A stretch of 64,000 nt of DNA from Labilibaculum sp. (GTDB taxonomy: Bacteria > Bacteroidota > Bacteroidia > Bacteroidales > Marinifilaceae). Each line of letters starts with the position of its first letter. Position 1 is the first letter of the stretch. Both the position numbers and the translations under genes were made by a program. The notes below the pieces were generated by a model. It did no database searches, had not been told where the DNA came from, and saw only the letters and a program-made list of their open reading frames with translations. Positions 26,538 through 34,871 of the stretch are shown here, one piece after another. The stretch spans positions 62,001 to 126,000 of the forward strand of contig JAEINT010000004.1 of the NCBI GenBank assembly GCA_016342745.1. Direction: 5' to 3'.

Positions 26538-26570
26538 AAAAAAAACGCGACAGGTCTACGACTCTGTCAG
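26538..26570 (-). terminator. Terminator of the 170-residue membrane protein gene
   Basis: On the minus strand GACAG (26568-26564) pairs with CTGTC (26553-26549) and is followed by GCG and a run of eight T. Confidence 0.7.
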
Positions 26571-26578
26571 GATTTGTG

Positions 26579-27091
26579 TTATCGCACGCTAATTTCGGCT
26601 ACAATTGCGTTTGGATCTTCTAAAATGGCTTGCTCTTCTCTATTCAACTCCAATTCTGCAATCAATTTTTCTTTAGTTGGGTAATTAGTCGCAAACAATA
26701 TCGTAATCATACCTGCAAAGGCTAATAGTAATACTTCACCTGTAAGCATAAAGGTGATAATAGCAAAGAATGCTGTTCCCTCAAGCAGAGCATATCTTAT
26801 GATATTAACAGAACGATAATCTTCCATCTTAGCTTTTAATTCAGCCTTCTCTTTTGCCAACTTCAGTTTTTTACCAGCAACTAGTTTGCCGATGCCAAAA
26901 CTCGCTAAAAAGAACAATGGAATCATTATCATGAAAACAGTTCGAAGAAATTCATCAGCTGCAAGAGGTCCTTCGGTTTGATTTAAAAAAATCACAAATG
27001 ACGCAAAAAACACCTGCCCCATTAATAATGCAACGAATATAATGGTACTGCTTTTTTGATACTGCTTAAAGTTTTGTTTTGTTTTTTCCAT
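26579..27091 (-). CDS. Membrane protein of unknown function
   Basis: This 170-residue protein has four predicted membrane helices in two pairs (about 16-36, 46-66, 96-115, 117-135). The two pairs are separated by a Lys-rich cytoplasmic stretch (KLVAGKKLKLAKEKAELKAK), and an acidic tail follows. No family is recognised. It lies 22 bp downstream of the TonB_C-like gene, so both are likely in one transcript ended by the terminator after it. Confidence 0.65.
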   Translation of the reverse strand: MEKTKQNFKQYQKSSTIIFVALLMGQVFFASFVIFLNQTEGPLAADEFLRTVFMIMIPLFFLASFGIGKLVAGKKLKLAKEKAELKAKMEDYRSVNIIRYALLEGTAFFAIITFMLTGEVLLLAFAGMITILFATNYPTKEKLIAELELNREEQAILEDPNAIVAEISVR

Positions 27092-27113
27092 CTTGAATTT
27101 ATTTAATTTCTTT

Positions 27114-27857
27114 CTAAAGTTTTCTTCTTCTTACAGTTGTACCATAATACATTACTCTTAACTGCCAGATATAGGAAGTTTTTTTAACTTCTCCCATACC
27201 GTTTTCTCCAACATCTACTATCAAAATAATCTTTGAAGCAACATTTACACCATCCTTTAATGCAGGAATCCACGTACCCTTCATATTGGTTAAAAGATCA
27301 ATAATTGTCTCATCCATGTCTTTGTGTAAGGAGAATTCTATTTTAGGGTTTATCAATTTACCCTTACTGTCAATCACAAAAGATGCAGCTGATCTTCCTT
27401 GTATGCCATTTTTCGCAATTTCATTAGGAAGCTTAATCGTTCTGGCAAGATAAGCTTGCGCCTCCTCCTTATGTCCTAAATAAATTTGAGGATGATCAAC
27501 AACATCTAACTCAAACTTACTTCCTTTAAACACATAAGCTGAATCAAGCTTTAGTTCATTATCATATATCTCAAGTATTGTATTTGTATCGTAATTATAA
27601 TCAAAATATTTAGCCTTAAACATTCCCTGGTATTTCCAAATTCCAGATTTTTCATTGTTTAAATATTGACCAACTACAAGCGTATCTTTTGTGCTGTTAG
27701 ATAATTTATAATAGAAACCATTCTTCAGCTTACTTTTTTTATCAACTTGATATATTTCTTTAAATAACTGAGTGATTTTCTTTTGTGTTTTCAATTTTTG
27801 AGGGTAACAATTCTGGCTAAATAGAATAGCAGAGAGAATAACAATCAAATACTTCAT
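27114..27857 (-). CDS. Secreted TonB C-terminal-domain protein
   Basis: This 247-residue protein has a signal peptide (1-19, ILFSQNCYPQ). Its middle part resembles MORN-like turns (NGFYYKLSNSTKDTLVVGQY, GIWKYQGMFKAKYFDYNYD). The C-terminal 95 residues carry the TonB_C-like pattern (RSAASFVIDSKGKLINPKIE, MKGTWIPALKDGVNVASKIIL). The combination of MORN-like repeats and a TonB_C domain without a membrane anchor is common in Bacteroidota envelope proteins of unknown role. It is a probable operon with the membrane proteins around it. Confidence 0.65.
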   Translation of the reverse strand: MKYLIVILSAILFSQNCYPQKLKTQKKITQLFKEIYQVDKKSKLKNGFYYKLSNSTKDTLVVGQYLNNEKSGIWKYQGMFKAKYFDYNYDTNTILEIYDNELKLDSAYVFKGSKFELDVVDHPQIYLGHKEEAQAYLARTIKLPNEIAKNGIQGRSAASFVIDSKGKLINPKIEFSLHKDMDETIIDLLTNMKGTWIPALKDGVNVASKIILIVDVGENGMGEVKKTSYIWQLRVMYYGTTVRRRKL

Positions 27858-27899
27858 TATTATTTATTTAAGTAGATTTAAGACCTGATTTATTAAGGA

Positions 27900-28259
27900 T
27901 TACTTGGCGTTCACATAAGTCCTTACTGGTTTTGACAATAATAAAACAATTAGAGAAACAAGCGCAAATAATAAAACTAAGCGAGCTAATAAATAATCTT
28001 GCCCATGCCAAAAAACCATAAATATTACTGGCAATAAACATAAAAAAGTCAGGACATTTATCACATACCAAACCAGTTTAATTTTAAAAATCAAAGCAAT
28101 TGCCAAAATAACTCCTAAGCCTCCAAATAATTTCAAATTTCCTGTTTCAGGCACAAAAAATTCTTTAAAGTAATAGGTGGTAAGTTGTATCGCAATCAAT
28201 AAAAATGCTGTAATAAATGTTGCCCAAAATCCCTCTTTTTGATATAATTTCATATCCAT
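27900..28259 (-). CDS. Four-span small membrane protein
   Basis: This 119-residue protein has about four hydrophobic helices (about 10-30, 42-62, 65-82, 88-108) and very short loops, with no motif recognised. It starts 4 bp downstream of the PLDc_N-like gene, which suggests translational coupling. The function is unknown. Confidence 0.65.
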   Translation of the reverse strand: MDMKLYQKEGFWATFITAFLLIAIQLTTYYFKEFFVPETGNLKLFGGLGVILAIALIFKIKLVWYVINVLTFLCLLPVIFMVFWHGQDYLLARLVLLFALVSLIVLLLSKPVRTYVNAK

Positions 28260-28263
28260 TCTC

Positions 28264-28479
28264 TTATTTATAGATTTTTTCAGTTTCTCTTAAATTGAAG
28301 TAAAGCATAGCACCCAAAATTGGCATCACTAAAACCAAAATGAAAAACAAAAACTTCCCTTTGCTTGTTAAATCTTTTGCTCTAAAGATGTGTACCATTG
28401 CATACAGAAAAAAGGCAAATGCTAAAATCACAAAAACCATCCAAATTCCCAATCCAAATTCTGGCCTTACTAAATCCAT
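28264..28479 (-). CDS. PLDc_N-like two-span membrane protein
   Basis: This 71-residue protein has two membrane helices (about 10-31 and 42-62). The linking loop and second helix (DLTSKGKFLFFILVLVMPIL, then GAMLYFNLRE) match the phospholipase-D-nuclease N-terminal (PLDc_N) pattern, in which a P-x-(L/I)-G-x-x-(L/I)-Y motif closes helix 2. Stand-alone PLDc_N proteins are widespread and have no catalytic domain. The gene lies within a tight minus-strand gene run. Confidence 0.7.
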   Translation of the reverse strand: MDLVRPEFGLGIWMVFVILAFAFFLYAMVHIFRAKDLTSKGKFLFFILVLVMPILGAMLYFNLRETEKIYK

Positions 28480-28505
28480 AATCTTTTATTTTTTTTCTTA
28501 AAATT

Positions 28506-29180
28506 TCATTCCGCGATAAAACCATGTAACAAATCCTGAATTTGCATTTCATTACGCTCCCAAACCTTTTCACTTGTCCATGTAGTAAACTGAACCGATC
28601 CCAAGTCATTTGAGTAATAATAAGAATCAAATATGAACGCAATTCCAGAAATATTTGCACTCAAAACACCTCTTATGACTTCTTTTCCATTCACTTTTAG
28701 CAATTCCGTTTTTAGAGATGTAGCTTTCGTACCAGAAAAATCTTCCATATTCTTTTTAGCAATGAGCAATAACTTATCTGCTAGAATAGGAGTTTCTTCA
28801 GAAATTACGGCACACCAGATATCTGATTTTTTTGATTCGAAAGCAAATTCGGCTTCATCATTTAAAGTTGCTGGAGGAACTCTTTTCCAAAGTTTATCAT
28901 CGTACTTTATTCTAAAGATCTTTTCTGCATTTTCAACTTCTTTTTTGGCATTAGGTGGACATGTAAATTCTGTTTTAATAGTATCAATTTGTAGTTCTGC
29001 ATTTAAAAAATCCAATTCATTCACTACGGGCATTTCATCTAGTAATTCAAAACTCCATGTGCCATTATCATACACATAAATCGTGTCACCATTTACAGTC
29101 ACTGCCTTAGTCTGGGCTTTTAATCCAGAACAGAAGAAAATAAGTAATCCAATTAAAAAAAGAGTAAAGTTTGTTTTCAT
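28506..29180 (-). CDS. Secreted protein of unknown function
   Basis: This 224-residue protein has a clear signal peptide (1-22, FFCSGLKAQ). It opens with AVTVNGDTIYVYDNGTWSF, a short motif seen at the start of several Bacteroidota exported proteins. The rest contains two cysteines (TCPPNAK, DIWCAV) that might form a disulfide. No enzyme motif is seen. A TAGGCTTGC-type element lies 57 bp upstream of the start, shared with the ECF sigma gene, so it is a candidate regulon member. Confidence 0.6.
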   Translation of the reverse strand: MKTNFTLFLIGLLIFFCSGLKAQTKAVTVNGDTIYVYDNGTWSFELLDEMPVVNELDFLNAELQIDTIKTEFTCPPNAKKEVENAEKIFRIKYDDKLWKRVPPATLNDEAEFAFESKKSDIWCAVISEETPILADKLLLIAKKNMEDFSGTKATSLKTELLKVNGKEVIRGVLSANISGIAFIFDSYYYSNDLGSVQFTTWTSEKVWERNEMQIQDLLHGFIAE

Positions 29181-29236
29181 GTTTTTATTTTTTATAATTT
29201 AAACGTCAATGTTTTTTTCATTTTAACTCAAGATTA

Positions 29237-29248
29237 TAAGCAAGCCTA
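29237..29248. promoter_or_regulatory. TAGGCTTGCTTA motif, near copy of the site before the sigma gene
   Basis: Read on the minus strand it is TTAGGCTTGC-TTA, identical in the first ten bases to the sequence at 26358-26370. It lies 57-68 bp before the start of the 224-residue secreted protein. Confidence 0.3.
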
Positions 29249-29272
29249 ATATTTATTAAGCTAGTAGTAAGA

Positions 29273-30025
29273 TTATTTTTGATACCTGCCTCTTCTACTT
29301 TCTTTATGAGTCTCTTTCTGAACTTCTTTACGAGATGACTCTTCTCTTTTTACTTTGGCAATATTCTTCAATGTAGTGTCAGGATCATCACTTAAATAAA
29401 TTGCTTCTTCAGAACTCGATTTTATTTCCAAAACCTTCTCATATTTTTCAGGCAAGTCTAACTGGCCAGGCTCTTTCCATTCTCCCTTGCCAAGTACAGC
29501 TATTTTTTCACCTCTTTCTAGAACACCTTCCTTGTAACGTAGTGTTCGATTCATGCCCAGAAAACCCTCACTCTCCTCACCTTTACTTTTTAAGTATGCT
29601 TCAAGATTCTCCGTTGCATCCGTCCAAAAGCCAGAAGAAAATTTCACATCCTGAACAATATAGGATTTTAGTTTACTATCATTAATAATCGCAAAATGAT
29701 CTTCTTCTTTAATTAGAAATTTGCTTGATATCTCTTCTTCAATAAGAGTTTCCCATTTTGAACTCTTACCCGACGACACTTCTTCCTCGATGTGAACATA
29801 GTAATGTGCACATTCTCGATTAGAAAGAGGTGAATGCAATGGTTTACCTACAAACTCAACTGTCCCAACAATTTTGGCAACTTCACCATTTTTAAAATCA
29901 GCAATTTTTTTAAAATCTGATTTTTTTAGTTTGCGTTTTATAACAGCCTTAGTGCTGAAATAATAGCCAATAAAAATAATGACACCTACTACGACTAGAA
30001 TTAAGAGAAATATTAGTGGATTCAT
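29273..30025 (-). CDS. Membrane-anchored GIDE-like domain protein
   Basis: This 250-residue protein has one N-terminal membrane helix (3-24). Residues about 45-200 have the layout of the GIDE/BAM domain known from the eukaryotic membrane ligase MUL1 and its bacterial relatives: AKIVGTVEFVGKPLHSPLSNRECAHYYVHIEEE at the front, FLIKEEDHFAIINDSKLKSYI in the middle and EGVLERGEKIAVLGKGEW later. No RING finger follows; the tail is Lys/Glu/Arg-rich. The bacterial role is unknown. The next gene's stop touches its start (TAA-ATG), so the pair is coupled. Confidence 0.6.
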   Translation of the reverse strand: MNPLIFLLILVVVGVIIFIGYYFSTKAVIKRKLKKSDFKKIADFKNGEVAKIVGTVEFVGKPLHSPLSNRECAHYYVHIEEEVSSGKSSKWETLIEEEISSKFLIKEEDHFAIINDSKLKSYIVQDVKFSSGFWTDATENLEAYLKSKGEESEGFLGMNRTLRYKEGVLERGEKIAVLGKGEWKEPGQLDLPEKYEKVLEIKSSSEEAIYLSDDPDTTLKNIAKVKREESSRKEVQKETHKESRRGRYQK

Positions 30026-30469
30026 TTAAGATAATTTATGATGTGATTTAATTTTAAATAATGCTTTATGAATATTCATTTTTTCCAACTCCGAATAAAT
30101 TGAAAAGTCGTATGATCCAACTCTCTGATCCTTTGCAATAAATTCAGCTTTATCGCATTCAATTCTAATATCTAATAAATCTTGCATCAAGAAGGAATTG
30201 GCTTTCTGCATTGAGTTTTTGAATTCGATATTTTCGGAATTGATTGTGATAAAATTTGACTCTTTGGTGTAATATTTTCCGACAATTGCAATTGCCAAAT
30301 TCATTATGCCACCAATTAATAATATTCCATAAAAATTAGAAGTTTTGTCTGCAGTATATAATAAGCCTGCTGCTCCAATCCCAATTAAAATTGTCCCAAT
30401 AAAATAAAAATACCTTTTACGAGAAGCAGAAAAAACTCTCCTTTCGTTACAACTTAATTCAAAATTCAT
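30026..30469 (-). CDS. Two-span membrane protein with PH-like tail
   Basis: This 147-residue protein has two helices (about 20-40 and 47-66). A soluble tail (FITINSENIEFKNSMQKANSF, LQDLLDIRIECDKAEFIAKD) reads like the bacterial PH-type domains that follow paired helices. It is immediately upstream of, and coupled to, the GIDE-like gene with zero intergenic bases. The two probably act together at the membrane. The function is unknown. Confidence 0.6.
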   Translation of the reverse strand: MNFELSCNERRVFSASRKRYFYFIGTILIGIGAAGLLYTADKTSNFYGILLIGGIMNLAIAIVGKYYTKESNFITINSENIEFKNSMQKANSFLMQDLLDIRIECDKAEFIAKDQRVGSYDFSIYSELEKMNIHKALFKIKSHHKLS

Positions 30470-30533
30470 ATTTCTTTACTTTGTCTTTTTCTCATCAATT
30501 CAATTTCTTCTTTATCCTTTGCTTTTCCTTTCT

Positions 30534-30815
30534 TCAGCCATGCATACCTTTACCACTTTCATAAAAGCTCCCTTTTCCTTTGTTTAGTTTGGCTCTTTTG
30601 CTTTTGGTCATGGTTTCCGACTTGTGTTCTATTATTCCCTTAAAAATGGCATACCACGCAAAAGGAACCAACCAAACCATAGTTGAATGAATCAATTTAC
30701 CTCTATCGCTTAACACAATAGACTTTTGTATGGTTCTATACATACTTACTGTCTTGTAGATGTAAAGGACAACTACAAGTGTAAAAATGATTGTTAGAAT
30801 GGTTGATTTATCCAT
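30534..30815 (-). CDS. Small two-span membrane protein
   Basis: This 93-residue protein has a first helix at 5-24 and a second at about 47-62 (STMVWLVPFAWYAIFKGI). The second helix has a PLDc_N-like WLVPF pattern. A basic tail (KSKRAKLNKGKGSF) follows. It belongs to the same minus-strand run as the GIDE-like gene, 64 bp away. No function is assigned. Confidence 0.55.
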   Translation of the reverse strand: MDKSTILTIIFTLVVVLYIYKTVSMYRTIQKSIVLSDRGKLIHSTMVWLVPFAWYAIFKGIIEHKSETMTKSKRAKLNKGKGSFYESGKGMHG

Positions 30816-30874
30816 GAGGTGTTTAGAATTGGGGTATTAAAAGAAATAGTATCCGATCACTAATTACTTTCCTA

Positions 30875-31435
30875 TCAGGTTTCAATTAGCTTTATGCAAC
30901 TTTTAAAGAAATTTAAAACTCTTGTCATTTCAGATAATTCAAGTTCATTGATTACGATATTAAGCTCAATTACATCAACTTTATTAATCTGTGAAAGTTT
31001 AAAATTTGAGATATAATTGTTTAAAAGAAACTCTTGCATCTTAGTATTCAATAATTGGCATATAAATTTCTCATTATTGCCTTTAATGAAAAAACTCTGA
31101 TCAAACTTCTCATTTCCAATTTCGATTTCTTTTGAGCCAAAAAGCTTGGCAACTTTGTCGGTAAAATCTTCTGGATATATTAAAAATTCAGTATTAGTTT
31201 TTTTAGAAAACTGATAGGTCATTTTTAATGGCTTAAATTCTGAAGTAGCAAAAACTATCTCATTACGTGAGAATGGAATTCTTAATTCAAATTTCCTAAG
31301 TATTGGGTCGCTCCAATTACCAAAAGACTTAGCTCCAATTGTTCTTGATTTTCCGAAATTATCTTTTGCAAATTTTCTCCAATTAGCAGAAAGAATCTCC
31401 ATTTCACTCCATGAATATTTATATCCTTGTTTCAT
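30875..31435 (-). CDS. Hypothetical soluble protein
   Basis: This 186-residue protein has no signal or membrane segment. It has beta-rich sections (RKFELRIPFSRNEIVFATSEF, KTNTEFLIYPEDFTDK) and a C-terminal helix. The pattern of an N-terminal W and then strand pairs is somewhat like DUF3137-type proteins, but I cannot confirm a family. It is the first gene of the minus-strand run that ends with the small membrane proteins. Confidence 0.5.
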   Translation of the reverse strand: MKQGYKYSWSEMEILSANWRKFAKDNFGKSRTIGAKSFGNWSDPILRKFELRIPFSRNEIVFATSEFKPLKMTYQFSKKTNTEFLIYPEDFTDKVAKLFGSKEIEIGNEKFDQSFFIKGNNEKFICQLLNTKMQEFLLNNYISNFKLSQINKVDVIELNIVINELELSEMTRVLNFFKSCIKLIET

Positions 31436-31748
31436 AACTACTATTATTGTTCAACATCTTCTTTAATATTGTTGTAGCCATCTACAAGATAGAGCTAAGA
31501 ACAAATATTATCAGATTTGATTTCCGAATCTACTAAACTATGTTTAGTGATCAAAACAATTTTATCCTAAACTTTAAATAATCTTATGCTTATTAATTAA
31601 AGACAAACAAGTCCTTTTTAATTTAACTAAAGAGAAATTCTTTGTATAAAAAGTACTAATCCTTCTTTATGTGTGTTTTTAAGACATAAAAAAAGCCCCA
31701 ACTCTATTAAAGTTGGGGCTTGTCTATAATCATTATACATCTAATATT
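31436..31748. other. 313-bp intergenic region
   Basis: It contains the terminator of the GNAT/RsgA unit (31688-31722) and very AT-rich DNA that presumably includes the promoter of the 186-residue protein. No ORF is seen. Confidence 0.5.
31688..31722 (-). terminator. Terminator of the TetR-GNAT-RsgA-GNAT unit
   Basis: AAGCCCCAACT / AGTTGGGGCTT is a perfect 11-bp GC-rich stem with a run of T on the minus-strand side. Confidence 0.92.
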
Positions 31749-32276
31749 TTACTTCCATTCACTTTTTAAAATGGCGTAAACAATGTCATCAACCCATTCT
31801 CCATCAATCAAGAGGCTTTGTTTAAAGTGAGCCTCTTTCCGAAATCCTAATCGTTCCAGTAGGCCAATAGAGCTTGTATTTAATGGATCGATTGAACCAA
31901 TAACTCTATGCTTGTTCTGTTGCATAAACAAATGATCAATTACTGCATGCAAAGTTTCGGTGGCATATCCTTTTCCGTGAAATTGCTTGGCCAATGTGCA
32001 GCCTATTTCTACTTGATATTCATCTATAAAATGAATGCCAATATCGCCAATTAAGCAATCACTTTCCCGATCGATAATAACCAATTGAAACCAAGTATCC
32101 GCTTGATTAAAATCAGTGGGATTTCTAGCTATAAAATCGGCAACTTCATCTATGTTTTTCGGAACAAAACCTTGGTATTTATTGGTTTCTGCATCTGAAC
32201 GATAAGAAAAAACAGCCTTTTTATCACTAGCCGCAATGGGTCTTAATAAAGTTCTTTTCGATTCAATCATATTCAT
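31749..32276 (-). CDS. GNAT N-acetyltransferase (RimJ/RimL type)
   Basis: This 175-residue protein starts with ESKRTLLRPIAASDKKAVF and contains the acetyl-CoA loop QFHGKGYATETLHAVIDHLF and LLERLGFRKEAHFKQSLLIDGEWVDD. This is the pattern of the RimJ/RimL subgroup, which acetylates N-termini of ribosomal proteins or antibiotics and other amines. The true substrate is unknown. Its start codon overlaps the rsgA stop (TAATG), so it is translated from the same mRNA. Confidence 0.9.
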   Translation of the reverse strand: MNMIESKRTLLRPIAASDKKAVFSYRSDAETNKYQGFVPKNIDEVADFIARNPTDFNQADTWFQLVIIDRESDCLIGDIGIHFIDEYQVEIGCTLAKQFHGKGYATETLHAVIDHLFMQQNKHRVIGSIDPLNTSSIGLLERLGFRKEAHFKQSLLIDGEWVDDIVYAILKSEWK

Positions 32277-33340
32277 TAAAACTTACTGTTTTTACGTTGC
32301 TTTTTTACATTCTTAACCATCTTCCCAAAGTCTTTGTCTTTCTTTTTTCTTTCCAGAGCATCCGATTCATAATGCATTTTTTCTTTTTCCATTTTGCAAT
32401 AGTTCGCATAAGAATCAGCATCTATTTCGCCCGAGTCAACTGCTGCTAAAATAGCACAACCTTTTTCGTGCAAATGAGAACAATCTTTGTACCTGCAATT
32501 TTCAGCATAGGCTAAAATGGTGTCGAAGGTCATCTCTAAACCTCCACTTGTATCGGCGATTCCTACCTCGCGCATACCGGGATTATCAATTATTATTCCT
32601 CCACTCTCTAAAACTATCAACTCTCGATGAGAGGTAACATGCTTTCCTTTGTTAACACTTGAACTAATTTCCCCTGTCTTCATCTGCTCCTTACCCGAGA
32701 GCGCATTAAGCAATGTTGATTTACCGACTCCCGATGAACCCAATAGACAATAGGTCTTTCCTGGCTTTATTAATTCTTCGAGCTGAGCATAAACGGCTTG
32801 AATACTGCTAATGGCAATTACCGGAATGTCTTTCACTCGCTGCTCTATTTGATCCTTTATGGCTTCTAATTCCAACTCATCAATCAAATCGATTTTGCTC
32901 AACACAATTAAGGGCTCAACATTAGAAGCATGGCAGATGGTCAAATAGCGTTCTATTCTGTTTACATTAAAATCACGATCTACCGCTTGAACAATTAGAG
33001 CACAATCGATATTTGTAGCAATAATTTGTACTTGTCCTGATTTTCCAACTGCTTTTCTTTCCAAAATAGAATGTCTTGGATAAATAGCATGAATAAGTGC
33101 TTTTCCTTCATCATATGCGGAGAAAGCCACCCAATCTCCTACTGCTGGAAAGTCGTATCTACTTTCTGCTGTAAACCTTATATTCCCCATCAATTCGGCC
33201 TCGAATTCATGGTCAGGAGTTTTCACAACATACCTTTCCTTGTGTTCCAATGTAATTCGACCAATTTCTAATTCACTTAAATTTTGATCGATTCTATAGT
33301 CACCAAGCTTATTGTTGTATCCTAATTCTTCTAGTTTCAT
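32276..33340 (-). CDS. rsgA: Ribosome small-subunit-dependent GTPase A
   Basis: This is a 354-residue protein. An N-terminal OB fold (about 30-105) precedes a circularly permuted GTPase domain: VLSKIDL (G4), then the P-loop GSSGVGKST at about 200 and DNPGMREVGI (G3). A zinc-binding C-terminal part follows with CRYKDCSHLHEKGC. RsgA matures 30S subunits and hydrolyses GTP on the ribosome. The C-terminus is Lys-rich, as usual. It is flanked on both sides by acetyltransferases in the same unit. Confidence 0.97.
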   Translation of the reverse strand: MKLEELGYNNKLGDYRIDQNLSELEIGRITLEHKERYVVKTPDHEFEAELMGNIRFTAESRYDFPAVGDWVAFSAYDEGKALIHAIYPRHSILERKAVGKSGQVQIIATNIDCALIVQAVDRDFNVNRIERYLTICHASNVEPLIVLSKIDLIDELELEAIKDQIEQRVKDIPVIAISSIQAVYAQLEELIKPGKTYCLLGSSGVGKSTLLNALSGKEQMKTGEISSSVNKGKHVTSHRELIVLESGGIIIDNPGMREVGIADTSGGLEMTFDTILAYAENCRYKDCSHLHEKGCAILAAVDSGEIDADSYANYCKMEKEKMHYESDALERKKKDKDFGKMVKNVKKQRKNSKF

Positions 33341-33354
33341 TGTTATTATTTTAC

Positions 33355-34143
33355 CTATTCTATAAAGTTAAGATCAAAAATGATATTAGAACAGTGAAAA
33401 CCAGCTTTTTCTATCGCTTTTTTCGACGCAACATTATCTAAAGTCGTTGAACAAATTGGTTTTCTATTCGCTTTTAGAACTCTTTTTATTTGCTGTTTTA
33501 AAATTTGGGTCGCAATTCCTTTTCCTTGATGATCCTTACTTACAATTACGCCTAAATCGGCAAATTCAACTTGTGAGTCACTCCATCGACACTCGCTAGT
33601 TGCAACTATTGAGTCACCTTCTTTAACAAGGTATAACTCCTTTCTTTGTACTAGATTTTCAGTATATCCGAAGGTATCATCAAAGCCTATTTGATTTTTA
33701 AAGAATGCCTTTACTGAAGCCATATCCTTTTCAGAAACTGGCACTATTGGTATGTCTGTTCCATTTTTTATTGCCCTATTCGAATATTCAAAACAAAATG
33801 TATTTGTGTGCATCGATTTCGCATAAAACAAACAGGCATTAAATGAAATTGGCTCGTTAGCACTTACACTAGCCTTACAAATCAAGTCCTCATTAATTAA
33901 AGCATTAATGGTTTGCATCGTTAAGTAAATGTAATCGTCAATCAGAAATATCTGCTTCAAACTTTTCACTTCGTCAATACAACAATAGCCAATTGTTTTT
34001 GAATCTTTCTCAATTGTGTAATGTTGAGCAGAAGCAATATACAATTGCTCCCACATAGCATCTATTGGACCTCTTAGTTTCTTATATAATTCTACTCGTA
34101 ATTGAGCAATCGTTTCGTTGTTATCTATTGTATTAAACTTCAT
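33355..34143 (-). CDS. GNAT-family acetyltransferase
   Basis: This is a 262-residue protein. The second half is a GNAT domain: LYLVKEGDSIVATSECRW, FADLGVIVSKDHQGKGIATQIL (acetyl-CoA loop) and SKKAIEKAGFHCSN. The first half is an additional, weakly similar unit (YTIEKDSKTIGYCCIDEV), perhaps a degenerate second GNAT fold. The substrate is unknown. It follows the TetR gene by only 2 bp. Confidence 0.8.
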   Translation of the reverse strand: MKFNTIDNNETIAQLRVELYKKLRGPIDAMWEQLYIASAQHYTIEKDSKTIGYCCIDEVKSLKQIFLIDDYIYLTMQTINALINEDLICKASVSANEPISFNACLFYAKSMHTNTFCFEYSNRAIKNGTDIPIVPVSEKDMASVKAFFKNQIGFDDTFGYTENLVQRKELYLVKEGDSIVATSECRWSDSQVEFADLGVIVSKDHQGKGIATQILKQQIKRVLKANRKPICSTTLDNVASKKAIEKAGFHCSNIIFDLNFIE

Positions 34144-34145
34144 TT

Positions 34146-34682
34146 CTAGTTGTATTTCTTTATCAGTTCTTCCTTGATTTCATGTAAAGGATAATCTTCA
34201 AAAATCCCTAAATAATTTAAAGCAATTCCATCCAACTCCGCAATAAAAAGGTAGCTTTTCACAAGTGAATTTTCAAGATCTATTTCATTAAATATGCGCC
34301 TCACCGATTTCATGATGAATGAAGATCTTTCCTCAATCAGATCATTTAAGATCTCTCTTGTGGTGGGCTGCAAAATCACATTTAAGTTGAGCTGAAAAAA
34401 CAACTTGTCTACTTCTAATTGTAGAAAAAAGGAATCAATTAGTTCAAGCAATCTTTCTTTGCCTGAAAGCTGATTTGTTTTGGATTCATTAATCTGAACA
34501 ATTAATTCTGTTGTTGATTTAAAAATCTCTCTTAATAAGTTATTTTTATTTTTGAAATGATGAAATATTAGTCCTTTGGACACATTTGCAGCTTCACAAA
34601 CTGCCGAAAGTGGTGTTTTTTCAAATCCTCTTTCTGAAAACAATTTGGTTGCTACCTCGAGTATATGCTGTCTTTTATCCAT
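34146..34682 (-). CDS. TetR/AcrR-family transcriptional regulator
   Basis: This is a 178-residue protein. The N-terminal helix-turn-helix (MDKRQHILEVATKLFSERGF; VCEAANVSKGLIFHHFKNKN) is textbook TetR. The C-terminal ligand domain is variable. A palindrome GACCG-TT-CGGTC lies 25-36 bp upstream of its own start, consistent with autorepression. The downstream acetyltransferases and rsgA in the same unit would be under the same control, an unusual arrangement for a ribosome-assembly GTPase. Confidence 0.92.
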   Translation of the reverse strand: MDKRQHILEVATKLFSERGFEKTPLSAVCEAANVSKGLIFHHFKNKNNLLREIFKSTTELIVQINESKTNQLSGKERLLELIDSFFLQLEVDKLFFQLNLNVILQPTTREILNDLIEERSSFIMKSVRRIFNEIDLENSLVKSYLFIAELDGIALNYLGIFEDYPLHEIKEELIKKYN

Positions 34683-34704
34683 AAATTTTAGATTACCTCA
34701 ACTC

Positions 34705-34722
34705 ACTGACCGTTCGGTCGGT
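34705..34722. promoter_or_regulatory. Probable TetR operator
   Basis: ACTGACCGTTCGGTCGGT is an inverted repeat with arms matching at 8 of 9 positions, located just upstream of the tetR-like gene. GACCG/CGGTC arms are typical of TetR-family operators. Confidence 0.7.
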
Positions 34723-34803
34723 TTGTAAATATACATATAAAATTAGATTTACAAAGAATTAGACTTGATCCCAATTCATTTCAAAATGAAATATTTAAAG
34801 GCA

Positions 34804-34832
34804 TAAAAAAACCGACATCTTTCGAAGTCGGC
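34804..34832 (-). terminator. Terminator of the 100-residue protein gene
   Basis: CCGAC (34831-34827 on minus) pairs with GTCGG (34816-34812), extended by weaker pairs, with a following T-run. Confidence 0.75.
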
Positions 34833-34871
34833 TGAACCATTATTTTTAATTCTAAACTATAATGCAAATCG

